From positions 1-53,747 of the forward strand of contig JAHEMN010000001.1 of NCBI GenBank assembly GCA_024643645.1: a stretch of DNA of 53,747 bases. Direction: 5' to 3'. Position numbers and translations under genes: made by a program. Of the stretch, positions 27,814 to 36,151 are shown piece after piece; the first letter of the stretch is position 1; every line of letters begins with the position of its first letter. Below the pieces are notes generated by a model. The model saw only the letters and a list, made by a program, of their open reading frames with translations. It ran no database searches and was not told where the DNA came from. The DNA comes from Chitinophagaceae bacterium (GTDB lineage Bacteria; Bacteroidota; Bacteroidia; Chitinophagales; Chitinophagaceae).

Positions 27814-28206
27814 TTAACTAATAAGATTCAGAAATAATGGTAACCCGGATTTCCAGTCACCATCAAGATACAATTCAAAAGAATAGCGGCCGGCAGTTTC
27901 AAATTTCAATTGGTTAAAATTAATAACCATATTGATTGAAGCAAACTGTCCGTTTGGAGGGGTACCAATATTGATATTGCCTTCAATAGGTTGTATTACT
28001 TCTTTACCTGTCGCATCAATTAACCGTAGTTTGAAATTATGATCGCCGGCTTCCTTTATTCCAAAACGCAAACGGCAGGCTACACTACATGCAGGATGCT
28101 GAACCGGGAATTGTTTTGAATTAATACTGTCAAAAGTGCCTACGATTGTAAGTTTGGAATTATTGTCCTGTGCAAAGTCGGCTAAAGTAAATATTTCTAT
28201 TTCCAT
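27814..28206 (-). CDS. DUF6941 family protein
   Basis: A 130-residue all-beta protein opening with IEIFTLADFAQDNNSKLTIVGTFDSI, which I recall as the hallmark of the DUF6941 family. A two-cysteine stretch (HPACSVACRLRFG) and a PPNGQFASINMVINF strand pair follow. There is no signal peptide or catalytic motif. It probably forms a small beta-sandwich of unknown role. It is the first gene upstream of the 63-residue orphan on the minus strand, but the promoter between them makes a shared transcript unnecessary. Confidence 0.72.
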   Translation of the reverse strand: MEIEIFTLADFAQDNNSKLTIVGTFDSINSKQFPVQHPACSVACRLRFGIKEAGDHNFKLRLIDATGKEVIQPIEGNINIGTPPNGQFASINMVINFNQLKFETAGRYSFELYLDGDWKSGLPLFLNLIS

Positions 28207-28367
28207 AATAGTTTATTTATTGGTTTAAATCTATGATCAATTTTTCTATTTTCTATATGACGAATAACCATGCCGACTGATATTTTTTGAATTTACAAGT
28301 CAGTATTGACTAAACCTTTAACCAAATCTGTCATAGAAGCAGTAATTGTGACAAATCCAGTTGAAAT

Positions 28368-28826
28368 CTATTTTTTTAAAATGTCGTTGATTATTTGAAT
28401 ATGATGCTTTGTATGAATGGCAATCATTCTTCGGGCCTGTTTTATTTTGAGGTCACCAAAAACCGGATGTGTAAAATATTTGTCGCTGCTTAATTTCTCA
28501 AACAACTCAGCCTTTTCTTTGGCTTTTTCAAGCAAGGGCTTTATTGATTCTTCACTGATCTCTTCACCCGGCTTTACATTATTTGGCACCCTGGCCTTAC
28601 CTCTAGGAATTTTACCCATTGTAAACACCAAAGATCGTTTCCAGTTGAAGCTTCTTTTAAAATCTTCCGGATTGGAATGTTCCGTTGCGCTTATCATTTT
28701 TACAAAAGCCAGTAAGCTATGTTCCAGATGCCAGCCAACTGATACTTTTGAGACTGTATCATTCTTGTGATCAATATACGGTACAGTTTTCTCTAGCTCT
28801 GAAATCAGTTCAGTAAGTTCTTTCAT
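28368..28826 (-). CDS. DUF1569 / DinB-like four-helix protein
   Basis: A 152-residue protein from the ATG at 28826; an upstream in-frame TTG at 28844 is less likely. SVGWHLEHSLLAFVKMI holds an N-terminal His pair, and ARRMIAIHTKHHIQIINDIL at the C-terminus holds the His cluster of DinB-like metal sites. A middle block, GKIPRGKARVPNNVKPGEE, is typical of the DUF1569 branch. Enzymatic activity is unknown. It is 36 bases past the dioxygenase's stop codon in gene order terms, on the same strand, so it is possibly transcribed separately upstream of that gene. Confidence 0.75.
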   Translation of the reverse strand: MKELTELISELEKTVPYIDHKNDTVSKVSVGWHLEHSLLAFVKMISATEHSNPEDFKRSFNWKRSLVFTMGKIPRGKARVPNNVKPGEEISEESIKPLLEKAKEKAELFEKLSSDKYFTHPVFGDLKIKQARRMIAIHTKHHIQIINDILKK

Positions 28827-28862
28827 TGTATTTTTTTTTAACAAACATACAGAAAGCCACTT

Positions 28863-29765
28863 TTAGCCCGGATACTTAAGAGTTTTTTCGCCTTCAAACG
28901 TAATAACTTTATCACCTTCACCATTAATATTAACCTTCACTAATGTTTTTCCTTTTGTACCAAATTCAAACTGGACTTTAACAAAACCTAATCCCCCTTC
29001 AAAACTATTATTTCCTTTGTAATCCATAGCTTCCATAATCTGACCATTTCTCTTTAAAAATAACTGATCACCTTCCCTATAAAACTCTATATTATTACCT
29101 TTCTTCATATCATATAAACCAGTTATTTTCTTAAATGATGCAGTGTCCAAAACATATTCATCCTTTAAAACAACATCAAACTTCACCTGCTTTTCATTTT
29201 TACTATTAGTAGAAGATTCCAATATTCGATTTAGTGATCTTGGATCTCCGGCACTATCATCTTTAGCGATATATTTATCTCCTTTAAAATAAACCTGTGT
29301 TACCAGATCCTGGCCCGAATTACCGGAAATACGCATATGGATATGAGCCGGTCGTGTTGAATCGTCATTTCCCTCCATTGCCTGGTAAGGTACTGGTAAT
29401 ATAGTTTTAAAATTATACTTGCCATCTGCACCTGTTTTAAAGGAAGCTCTGTACACATAATCATCCGATGTATTATCATACACACCATTTTCATCACAAT
29501 GCCAAATCTCCACCAAAGAATTTTTTAATGGGGTCTTTGCATCTTTTGCAAATACGGTTCCACTAAAATGTAAAGTCTGGCCATTTGTACCATTTTGAAT
29601 TAGATCAGTACGGAATGGAGCACCGGGACGATAGAATGGCCCTAAAATATCCGTAGTGGTTGGGTCTTCGCCTACATAAGCATTGCCATCCCATTTGATC
29701 TTACCAAATACTCCTACACTCATTGCAATAAGTGATGAACTGTAAATAAAATTTCTTCTTTTCAT
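28863..29765 (-). CDS. Exported intradiol ring-cleavage dioxygenase family protein with C-terminal extension
   Basis: A 300-residue protein whose residues about 35-170 match the intradiol dioxygenase fold. Candidate non-haem iron(III) ligands are Tyr96 (NGVYDN), Tyr127 (LPVPYQA), and His141 and His143 (RPAHIHMRI). The N-terminus (MKRRNFIYSSS, then a hydrophobic run) looks like a Tat-type signal, as expected for an exported metalloenzyme. About 100 residues after the catalytic domain form a beta-rich extension (IEFYREGDQLFLKRNGQ) that ordinary catechol or protocatechuate dioxygenases lack. No aromatic degradation genes are nearby, so the substrate is unclear. Confidence 0.87.
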   Translation of the reverse strand: MKRRNFIYSSSLIAMSVGVFGKIKWDGNAYVGEDPTTTDILGPFYRPGAPFRTDLIQNGTNGQTLHFSGTVFAKDAKTPLKNSLVEIWHCDENGVYDNTSDDYVYRASFKTGADGKYNFKTILPVPYQAMEGNDDSTRPAHIHMRISGNSGQDLVTQVYFKGDKYIAKDDSAGDPRSLNRILESSTNSKNEKQVKFDVVLKDEYVLDTASFKKITGLYDMKKGNNIEFYREGDQLFLKRNGQIMEAMDYKGNNSFEGGLGFVKVQFEFGTKGKTLVKVNINGEGDKVITFEGEKTLKYPG

Positions 29766-29922
29766 TTTTAAAAAATTGAATAGTTATATAATTAAGGGAT
29801 GAAATATTTGTAGAAATCAGAGGGATGAATGTTGGTTCCTGATATCTGAAAGATACGAGATTACAATAAATAAATTGTTACAACATAATTAAACGATTAA
29901 TTATCTCTTAGTCTGACCAAAC

Positions 29923-29954
29923 AAAACAGGTTTGCGAAACCACAAACCTGTTTT
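29923..29954 (-). terminator. Terminator of the SnoaL-like lipoprotein gene
   Basis: A perfect 12-bp stem (arms 29923-29934 and 29943-29954, core ACAGGTTTG) with an eight-base loop, 26 bases past the stop at 29980. The stem ends in T runs on both strands. Confidence 0.83.
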
Positions 29955-29979
29955 TTATTATTTAAAAATCCAATTTTTA

Positions 29980-30477
29980 TCAATTCGTCGCTGTAGAATC
30001 TGCCGGAGCCGGAGCATCTGGTGGTGGCATCATATTCATCATATCTTTTGGATCCATGTACATCCAATGTTCAACAGCTTTTCCATCTTTAAATTTAGCA
30101 ATATCTACTCCTGTCATTTCCATTTGCTTACCATTCATTGTACCTGATGATTTTGACCATGTGATAACATATTCATCATCTGCCATTGTTTTAACAGTAG
30201 TACCCTTCATATCCGGCATCATTTCTTGCCATTTCTTCATTTCGGCAACAATATTTTCAAGACCTACTATATCACCTTGCTCTCCTGCATGATCTATTGC
30301 ATCTGCAGCAATATAATCGCCCATTTTACTAAAATCACCTGATTCATAAGCTTTAGTAATGGCTTCATTCACTTCCATGTTTTTCTTGGCAGTAGCCGAC
30401 ATACCGCCAGATTCGTCATTGCATGAAATAAAAACACCGCATGCAACAACAATCAGAAGAATACTTAACTTTTTCAT
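29980..30477 (-). CDS. SnoaL-like (NTF2 fold) lipoprotein
   Basis: The ATG at 30477 gives 165 residues with a lipobox (FISC, Cys19); the frame opens 60 bases earlier, but that segment spoils the signal. The mature part has the cone-like NTF2/SnoaL pattern: an N-terminal helix (NEAITKAYESGDFSKMGDYIAADAIDHAG), a WQEMMPDMKGT turn, and GVDIAKFKDGKAVEHWMYMDP, typical of SnoaL polyketide-cyclase-like proteins. It ends in a Met/Pro/Ala-rich tail (MMNMMPPPDAPAPAD). It is membrane-anchored and periplasmic or surface exposed; substrate unknown. Confidence 0.82.
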   Translation of the reverse strand: MKKLSILLIVVACGVFISCNDESGGMSATAKKNMEVNEAITKAYESGDFSKMGDYIAADAIDHAGEQGDIVGLENIVAEMKKWQEMMPDMKGTTVKTMADDEYVITWSKSSGTMNGKQMEMTGVDIAKFKDGKAVEHWMYMDPKDMMNMMPPPDAPAPADSTATN

Positions 30478-30712
30478 TTTTATATTTTTTTGATTTAGCC
30501 GAAAAGGTAGAAAAAATTTAAGATTAACCAAAACCATTAATAAAAATCTTATAATGATATAATAATCATTAAAATACTATCATTAAAAAATTAATATTTG
30601 AGAAATACAATCACAAAGAAATAATATTCAGGTGTTATATAATATTTGAAACGATGTTGAAGTAAAATTCAATAACTGAAGAATCTTCTTTTTCTATTAA
30701 ATCAGAATTTTC

Positions 30713-31063
30713 TTACTTTCTTAAAATCTTCTCCATCGTTTTTCCTTTAGCCAGTTCATCAATCAACTTATCCATATAGCGGATCTTTTGCATGAGTTTG
30801 TCTTCGATCTCTTCTACACGATACCCACAAATTACTCCTGTAATTTTTGAAACATTTGGGTTGAGTTGTGGCGCCTTGGCAAAAAAAGTTTCCAGATCAA
30901 CTTTCTTATCTATCTGCTGCTGTAATTTTTTTTGAGTATAACCTGTCAGCCAGCAAATGATGGTATCCAGTTCTTCTTTTGTGCGGCCCTTGGTCTCCAC
31001 TTTTTTAAGATAATGCGGATAGACACTTCCGAATATCAGTTTATATACTCTCTCATTTTTCAT
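30713..31063 (-). CDS. DUF2200 family protein
   Basis: A 116-residue soluble protein matching DUF2200: [37 protein letters not shown] is its typical N-terminal half, and [33 protein letters not shown] its C-terminal half. It is strongly helical and lysine-rich with no catalytic motif. Function is unknown. It stands alone between the SnoaL-like lipoprotein and dnaK, with 200 or more AT-rich bases downstream in which I see no hairpin or gene. Confidence 0.82.
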   Translation of the reverse strand: MKNERVYKLIFGSVYPHYLKKVETKGRTKEELDTIICWLTGYTQKKLQQQIDKKVDLETFFAKAPQLNPNVSKITGVICGYRVEEIEDKLMQKIRYMDKLIDELAKGKTMEKILRK

Positions 31064-31158
31064 TTTAGTAGATATTAATGAGCAAATTTTATTTTATTTA
31101 ATCTTATCCTCCTTTATAATAATTTGCTGAACTCTGAAGGTACAAAGACTGGCAAAAA

Positions 31159-31187
31159 AAAGCCCCTACAATTTATGTAAGGGCTTT
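31159..31187 (-). terminator. Terminator of dnaK
   Basis: AAAGCCC / GGGCTTT stem (31159-31165 and 31181-31187), extended after one mismatch by TACA/TGTA. It is followed on the minus strand by TTTTTT, 20 bases past the dnaK stop. Confidence 0.82.
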
Positions 31188-31206
31188 ACTTCATTTTTAT
31201 AAAAGT

Positions 31207-33123
31207 TTACTTCACTTCCTCATACGGCACATCCGTAACATCATCACCACCAGCAGTTGCATCGGCAGTTTGTTGGCCTGCATCAGCACCGGGCTGTCCT
31301 TCTGCTCCGGGAGCACCTTCCTGTGTGTTCTTATACATATCCTCACTGGCGGCTGTCCATGCTGCATTCAGTTCAGTCATTGCAGTATCTATAGCTGCAA
31401 GGTCTTGTCCTTTATGTGCTTCTTTTAATTTTTCTGCTGCTGTTTCAATAGTTGTTTTCTTTTCAGCAGGAATTTTTTCACCATATTCCTTCAATTGCTT
31501 TTCTGTCTGGAAGATCAAACTATCAGCCTGGTTCAGCTTCTCCACTTTTTCTTTTTCCACTTTATCGCTTTCTTCATTGGCTTTTGCTTCGGCTTTCATT
31601 TTCTCCACTTCTTCTTTGCTTAAGCCAGAACCTGCTTCAATATGTATCTTCTGCTCTTTACCTGTTCCTTTATCTTTTGCAGTAACGTGTAATATACCGT
31701 TAGCATCTATATCAAATATTACTTCAATCTGTGGTACACCTCTTGGTGCCGGTGGAATATTATCAAGGTTGAAAGTACCAAGGCTCTTATTATCCTTACT
31801 CATACTTCTTTCACCTTGTAATACATGTATCTGTACACCCGGCTGATTATCGCTTGCTGTAGAGAATACTTCAGACTTCTTCGTTGGTATAGTAGTGTTA
31901 GATGGAATTAATGGAGTCATTACACCACCCATTGTTTCAATACCCAAAGAAAGCGGAGTTACGTCAAGCAACAATACATCCTTCACCTCACCGGTCATTA
32001 CTGCACCTTGTATAGCAGCACCTACTGCAACTACCTCATCAGGATTTACACTACGGTTAGGTTTTTTACCAAAGAATTTTTCAACGATCTCCTGTACTTT
32101 AGGAATTCTTGTTGATCCACCCACCAATATCACTTCATCTATCTGAGAAGCATTTAAACCAGCATCTTTCAATGCGATTTCACAAGGCTTCAAACAACGG
32201 GTAAATAAATTATCGGCAAGACTTTCAAATTTTGCACGGGTCAATTTTTTAACCAGATGCTTTGGCACACCGTCTACAGCTGTAATATAAGGGAGGTTGA
32301 TCTCTGTTTCTGAAGAAGAACTTAATTCCACTTTAGCTTTTTCTGCTGCTTCTTTTAAACGTTGTAAAGCCATTGGATCCTTGCGAAGGTCAATTGCTTC
32401 ATCTTTTTTAAATTCATCAGCTAACCAGTCCATGATCACTTTATCAAAGTCATCACCACCAAGGTGGGTATCACCATTGGTAGATTTTACTTCAAATACA
32501 CCATCGCCTAATTCCAAAACGGAAATATCGAATGTACCACCACCAAGGTCAAATACAGCGATCTTCTGATCATGTTTTCCTTTATCCAAACCATAAGCTA
32601 ATGCGGCTGCAGTTGGCTCGTTTACGATCCTGCGAACGGTCAAACCTGCAATTTCACCAGCTTCTTTTGTAGCCTGGCGCTGTGCATCATTAAAATATGC
32701 AGGTACAGTGATTACCGCTTCTGCTACCTCATGACCCAGGTAATCTTCAGCTGTTTTCTTCATTTTCTGAAGCACCATAGCACTGATTTCCTGTGGAGTA
32801 TACAATCTGCCATCTATGTCAATACGAACGGTATTATTGTCACCTTTTACTACTTTATAGCTCCAATGGCTGATCTCTTCAGTAACCTCACCAAACTGAC
32901 GACCCATAAAACGTTTTACTGAAGCAATCGTATTATGAGGGTTTGTGATAGCCTGACGTTTAGCAGGATCACCTACTTTACGTTCACCATTTTTTAAAAA
33001 AGCCACTATGGACGGGGTCGTACGGCGACCTTCGTCATTGGCTATAACCACCGGCTCACTGCCTTCCATAACTGCTACGCAGCTATTAGTGGTACCTAAG
33101 TCTATTCCTATTATCTTTCCCAT
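31207..33123 (-). CDS. dnaK: Molecular chaperone DnaK (Hsp70)
   Basis: A 638-residue chaperone. The ATG at 33123 starts the standard [21 protein letters not shown]; the frame runs eight codons further but no relative begins there. The ATPase domain has [14 protein letters not shown] and [14 protein letters not shown]; the substrate domain begins after [14 protein letters not shown]; the C-terminus ends in EEVK. It refolds proteins in the cytoplasm. Neither dnaJ nor grpE is adjacent, and I found no CIRCE inverted repeat upstream, so heat regulation through HrcA is not indicated by this sequence. It is a single-gene unit with its own terminator. Confidence 0.97.
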   Translation of the reverse strand: MGKIIGIDLGTTNSCVAVMEGSEPVVIANDEGRRTTPSIVAFLKNGERKVGDPAKRQAITNPHNTIASVKRFMGRQFGEVTEEISHWSYKVVKGDNNTVRIDIDGRLYTPQEISAMVLQKMKKTAEDYLGHEVAEAVITVPAYFNDAQRQATKEAGEIAGLTVRRIVNEPTAAALAYGLDKGKHDQKIAVFDLGGGTFDISVLELGDGVFEVKSTNGDTHLGGDDFDKVIMDWLADEFKKDEAIDLRKDPMALQRLKEAAEKAKVELSSSSETEINLPYITAVDGVPKHLVKKLTRAKFESLADNLFTRCLKPCEIALKDAGLNASQIDEVILVGGSTRIPKVQEIVEKFFGKKPNRSVNPDEVVAVGAAIQGAVMTGEVKDVLLLDVTPLSLGIETMGGVMTPLIPSNTTIPTKKSEVFSTASDNQPGVQIHVLQGERSMSKDNKSLGTFNLDNIPPAPRGVPQIEVIFDIDANGILHVTAKDKGTGKEQKIHIEAGSGLSKEEVEKMKAEAKANEESDKVEKEKVEKLNQADSLIFQTEKQLKEYGEKIPAEKKTTIETAAEKLKEAHKGQDLAAIDTAMTELNAAWTAASEDMYKNTQEGAPGAEGQPGADAGQQTADATAGGDDVTDVPYEEVK

Positions 33124-33378
33124 GTTATTATTTTTTAGTGATTTCAAGCTAAATAGTCAATCATTATGCCGTCTGGGCAAAAGGTGTAAAATTGTCAGTT
33201 ATTTGTAGCTCCTTACCGGCTTTAGTGACTTGATTTACCAGAAGTTGCAGAGTTTATCCCGATAATATCTGTTCCCCAATTCAGGGCTTTGTTCGCTATT
33301 CTACAAAATCAGAATACTTTTATACACATGAATTGTATGAAATAAACCAGCATATTTTTATCAAAATTGTAAATATAC

Positions 33379-34038
33379 ATGGCTAAATCAATTGCTGAAA
33401 AGCTAAGAATTAAACCAAACAATATTCTTCTCACTATCAATGCACCTGTAAATTTTAAAAAAGGTTTGACAGGGTTAACAAGCGAAATAAAGATCACCTC
33501 AACCGGAAAAAATTACAATCAGATTCATTGGTTTGTAATGAACAAACAGCAACTGGAAAAAGAAGTAAAAAAGATAATGACTTTAGTAAGACCAGGAATA
33601 ATCGTATGGATCTATTATCCAAAAGGAACATCAAGGATTCAAACTGATTTGTCAAGAGATAAAGGTTGGGATTCCCTGAAACCATGGAAAGAAAAACTTA
33701 CCTGGATAAATCTGATCTCATTTGACGATACCTGGTCTGTATTTGGCTTCAGACCTAAAACGGAAGCTGATAAAAAGAAAGAGGCGAAACCTGTTGTCAG
33801 GGAAATATTCAATTGGGTAGACCCAACAACCAAAGAAGTAAAACTTCCTGACGATTTAGTTATTCAATTGAAAAAAAATAAAGATGCTATTGCTTATTTC
33901 AATTCGCTTTCATTCACAAATAAAAAAGAATACATTGAATGGATAGTAACAGCTAAACGACCAGAAACAAGACAAGAAAGAATAGATGGAACAATTGATC
34001 GTTTAAAAAAGAAATGGAAAAACCCGAGGAACATTTAA
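33379..34038 (+). CDS. YdeI/OmpD-associated family protein with N-terminal DUF3052-like domain
   Basis: A 219-residue protein in two parts. Residues 1-125 (IAEKLRIKPNNILLTINAP, GIIVWIYYPKGTSRIQTDL) resemble the DUF3052-like domain of YdeI relatives. Residues about 140-219 carry PDDLVIQLKKNKDAIAYFNSL, TNKKEYIEWIVTAKRPETRQERIDGTIDRL, the mark of the YdeI/OmpD-associated family, some members of which affect resistance to antimicrobial peptides. No signal peptide, so cytoplasmic. It is divergent from dnaK across about 255 bases. Confidence 0.77.
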   Translation: MAKSIAEKLRIKPNNILLTINAPVNFKKGLTGLTSEIKITSTGKNYNQIHWFVMNKQQLEKEVKKIMTLVRPGIIVWIYYPKGTSRIQTDLSRDKGWDSLKPWKEKLTWINLISFDDTWSVFGFRPKTEADKKKEAKPVVREIFNWVDPTTKEVKLPDDLVIQLKKNKDAIAYFNSLSFTNKKEYIEWIVTAKRPETRQERIDGTIDRLKKKWKNPRNI

Positions 34039-34097
34039 GTGAATTTCTTCACAATTCATTATCCTTTCTTTAGTTATTTTTACTTCTAATAATTAAC

Positions 34098-35552
34098 ATG
34101 AAAGGAAAATTTTTTTTATTAGTATTAATTTTAATAGCATCCCTTTGTTCCTGTTCTCAAAAAATAAGTTCTGGCACACAAAAAATAAATCCGTCTGATC
34201 CTGATATTTCAATAGGTAATTATAAATTAGATTCATTACCAGATTCTGAGATCAATATTCCAATACAGATAAATCTAAAGCCAATGTATCTGATGGCTGA
34301 TAAAAGTGTGGATACCGTTTTCAATTCTCCAGGTTATCCTGATAAATGGATACAGGATGGTTGCGACTCAAGATATAAATATGAATTTCGCCGGGGTCCC
34401 CTTTCAATAAATGGTGCTGGTAATGCATTGAATATCGGCTTTACAGGTTATTATCGTATAATCGGATCAACCAGGTTGTGTGTTAATGGCACTGTTGTAT
34501 CACCCTGGACACCTGCCTGCCGTTGTGGTTTTGGGAATGAGCCTGAACGCAGAGTGAATGTTTCTTTTTCTAATTCGCTAATGGTAACACCTGATTATAA
34601 AGTAAACCTATCAGTAAAAAGAAATGATCCAAAGCCATTAGATAAATGCGAAGTCTGCTTTTGGGGACAGGACATTACCAAACAAGTAATGAATGGATTA
34701 ACAGCTGAACTGGATGCTTCAAAAAAAGAAATGGAAAATACTTATGGTGCTGTTGATATGAAGCCATACTTTCAACAGGTATGGGATAAATTAACTGCTT
34801 CTAATAATTTATACAACCTTGGCTGGTTACAGATCAACCCACAGAAATTCAGGATCAATAACCTCTTCATTAAAAATGATTCATTAAATGTTTTTCTTGG
34901 TCTTACTGCAAAACCGGTAATCAGTTTTGAGCAACCGGTTGAGAATACATCCAAACTTTCAAACATGGCTGGATTCAGCAGGCAACAGGGGTTTTCTATT
35001 TTTCTTGATGCAGTACTTAATTATGATTCACTTAGCTGGATAATGAATGACCAGATAAAAGGCAAAGAATTCAACTTCAAAAAAGGGTTTATAAAAAAGA
35101 AATTCATTATTGATGATTGCAGTGTCTATGGCGGAGGATTTGAAAAACTGATCATCAAAGTCAACTTTTCAGGCACCAACGAAGGTGTTGTTTATTTGAC
35201 CGGCAAACCAGTTTATGATATCGAAAAGCGAATAATTGAAGTGGTTGATATAGATTTTGATATCAAATCAAAAAACATCTTATTAGGTTCTGCTGATTGG
35301 TTATTTGATAAAAAAATCACTAAAGAAATAAGTAAATATGCAAGGTTTGAGTTAGGGGCCTATATCGATTCAGCTAAAATAAATATCAATCAACAACTCA
35401 ACCAACAATGGCTAACCGGTATAAGAAGTGAAGGGAATATTAATGATATCAAACTGATAAAAATATTCCCATTGCAGCAGCATTTGGTAATCCGTTCTAA
35501 TTGTTCCGGCAATTTAGCGGTAAAGGTTGAATCGATCGACTTTAGTCTTTAA
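34098..35552 (+). CDS. DUF4403 family lipoprotein
   Basis: A 484-residue lipoprotein: hydrophobic N-terminus ending in ASLCSC (lipidated Cys17 or Cys19). The mature part is a repeated beta-rich, TULIP-like arrangement that fits DUF4403, with SEINIPIQINLKPMY at the start and LVIRSNCSGNLAVKVESIDFSL at the end. It is unusually cysteine-rich in its first half: CRCG (Cys141, Cys143) and CEVC (Cys184, Cys187), which could form disulfides or a metal site. Membrane anchored; probably lipid-related by analogy to TULIP folds, but unproven. Its last 11 bases overlap the convergent GtrA gene. Confidence 0.8.
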   Translation: MKGKFFLLVLILIASLCSCSQKISSGTQKINPSDPDISIGNYKLDSLPDSEINIPIQINLKPMYLMADKSVDTVFNSPGYPDKWIQDGCDSRYKYEFRRGPLSINGAGNALNIGFTGYYRIIGSTRLCVNGTVVSPWTPACRCGFGNEPERRVNVSFSNSLMVTPDYKVNLSVKRNDPKPLDKCEVCFWGQDITKQVMNGLTAELDASKKEMENTYGAVDMKPYFQQVWDKLTASNNLYNLGWLQINPQKFRINNLFIKNDSLNVFLGLTAKPVISFEQPVENTSKLSNMAGFSRQQGFSIFLDAVLNYDSLSWIMNDQIKGKEFNFKKGFIKKKFIIDDCSVYGGGFEKLIIKVNFSGTNEGVVYLTGKPVYDIEKRIIEVVDIDFDIKSKNILLGSADWLFDKKITKEISKYARFELGAYIDSAKININQQLNQQWLTGIRSEGNINDIKLIKIFPLQQHLVIRSNCSGNLAVKVESIDFSL

Positions 35553-36078
35553 TCTCATCTTTATATTCATCAGGCAAACTTGCTTTAAAAGAAAAATTAC
35601 GTTGCGCAACGTAACTGAAAAGTATAACAATAGCAATAGTTATGATCTGGGCAAAAACAGGATAAACAAAAAACTGCTCAACTAAAATTTTCAGCAATAA
35701 GTAATTAATAAAAAGATTGAACATACAAACCAGGAAATATCGAAATAACTGTACCCTCCCTTTCATGTTTGAATCGCTGAACACTACATATTTTGACATA
35801 AAAAAGCCAACCGGAAAAGTGATGCAGAATGAAAAGAATAATGCTGCCATATGCCCTTTGAATGCATAAAATCCAAAGTGGAACATCTTTTCTGCAAAAA
35901 TGTATTTGAAACTGATATAATAAAGGACAAGACCAAGCAATGTATTACCTCCCCCGGAAGCCGCATACCTGAATGTCTGCAAATTCATGAACCTGCGAAA
36001 AGGCGGATAAAAAAAGTCAATAATGGGTAGTACAAAATCCCTTGCGCTATGTATATGTCTTCTCATTAATATTGGCAA
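35542..36078 (-). CDS. GtrA family membrane protein
   Basis: A 178-residue integral membrane protein with four predicted membrane segments in the GtrA-like layout: FRYAASGGGNTLLGLVLYYISF, MAALFFSFCITFPVGFFMSKYVVF, RYFLVCMFNLFINYLLLKILV and IITIAIVILFSYVAQRNFSF. GtrA proteins are thought to flip undecaprenyl-linked sugars or help modify surface polysaccharide. No glycosyltransferase gene sits beside it. The start could be Met1 or Met5. Its stop overlaps the DUF4403 gene end by 11 bases. Confidence 0.85.
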   Translation of the reverse strand: MPILMRRHIHSARDFVLPIIDFFYPPFRRFMNLQTFRYAASGGGNTLLGLVLYYISFKYIFAEKMFHFGFYAFKGHMAALFFSFCITFPVGFFMSKYVVFSDSNMKGRVQLFRYFLVCMFNLFINYLLLKILVEQFFVYPVFAQIITIAIVILFSYVAQRNFSFKASLPDEYKDEIKD

Positions 36079-36124
36079 ATGTACTATTGGAATTGGTAAT
36101 TAAGGAATTAGACATCCGGTTCCG

Positions 36125-36132
36125 TAAATTTG
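36125..36132 (+). promoter_or_regulatory. Candidate -7 box of argS
   Basis: TAAATTTG, a full match to TAnnTTTG, is 19 bases before the argS ATG. No good -33 TTTG lies at the standard distance. Confidence 0.4.
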
Positions 36133-36151
36133 CCGACTAAACACCAATTGG

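Noticed and set aside
28827-28844. TTG start six codons upstream for the DUF1569 gene
   Set aside because: It adds only a poly-Lys stretch made from an A run; the ATG at 28826 fits the family start.
31325-31846. 173-codon open frame antisense to dnaK, and other long antisense frames in dnaK and the ALDH gene
   Set aside because: They mirror the low-stop codon pattern of a strongly conserved coding strand. Their translations are Ser/Phe/Leu-rich with no domain, and the sense gene is certain.
33124-33378. CIRCE (HrcA operator) upstream of dnaK
   Set aside because: I looked for the GAGTGCTAA inverted repeat and found none, so no heat-shock operator can be claimed.
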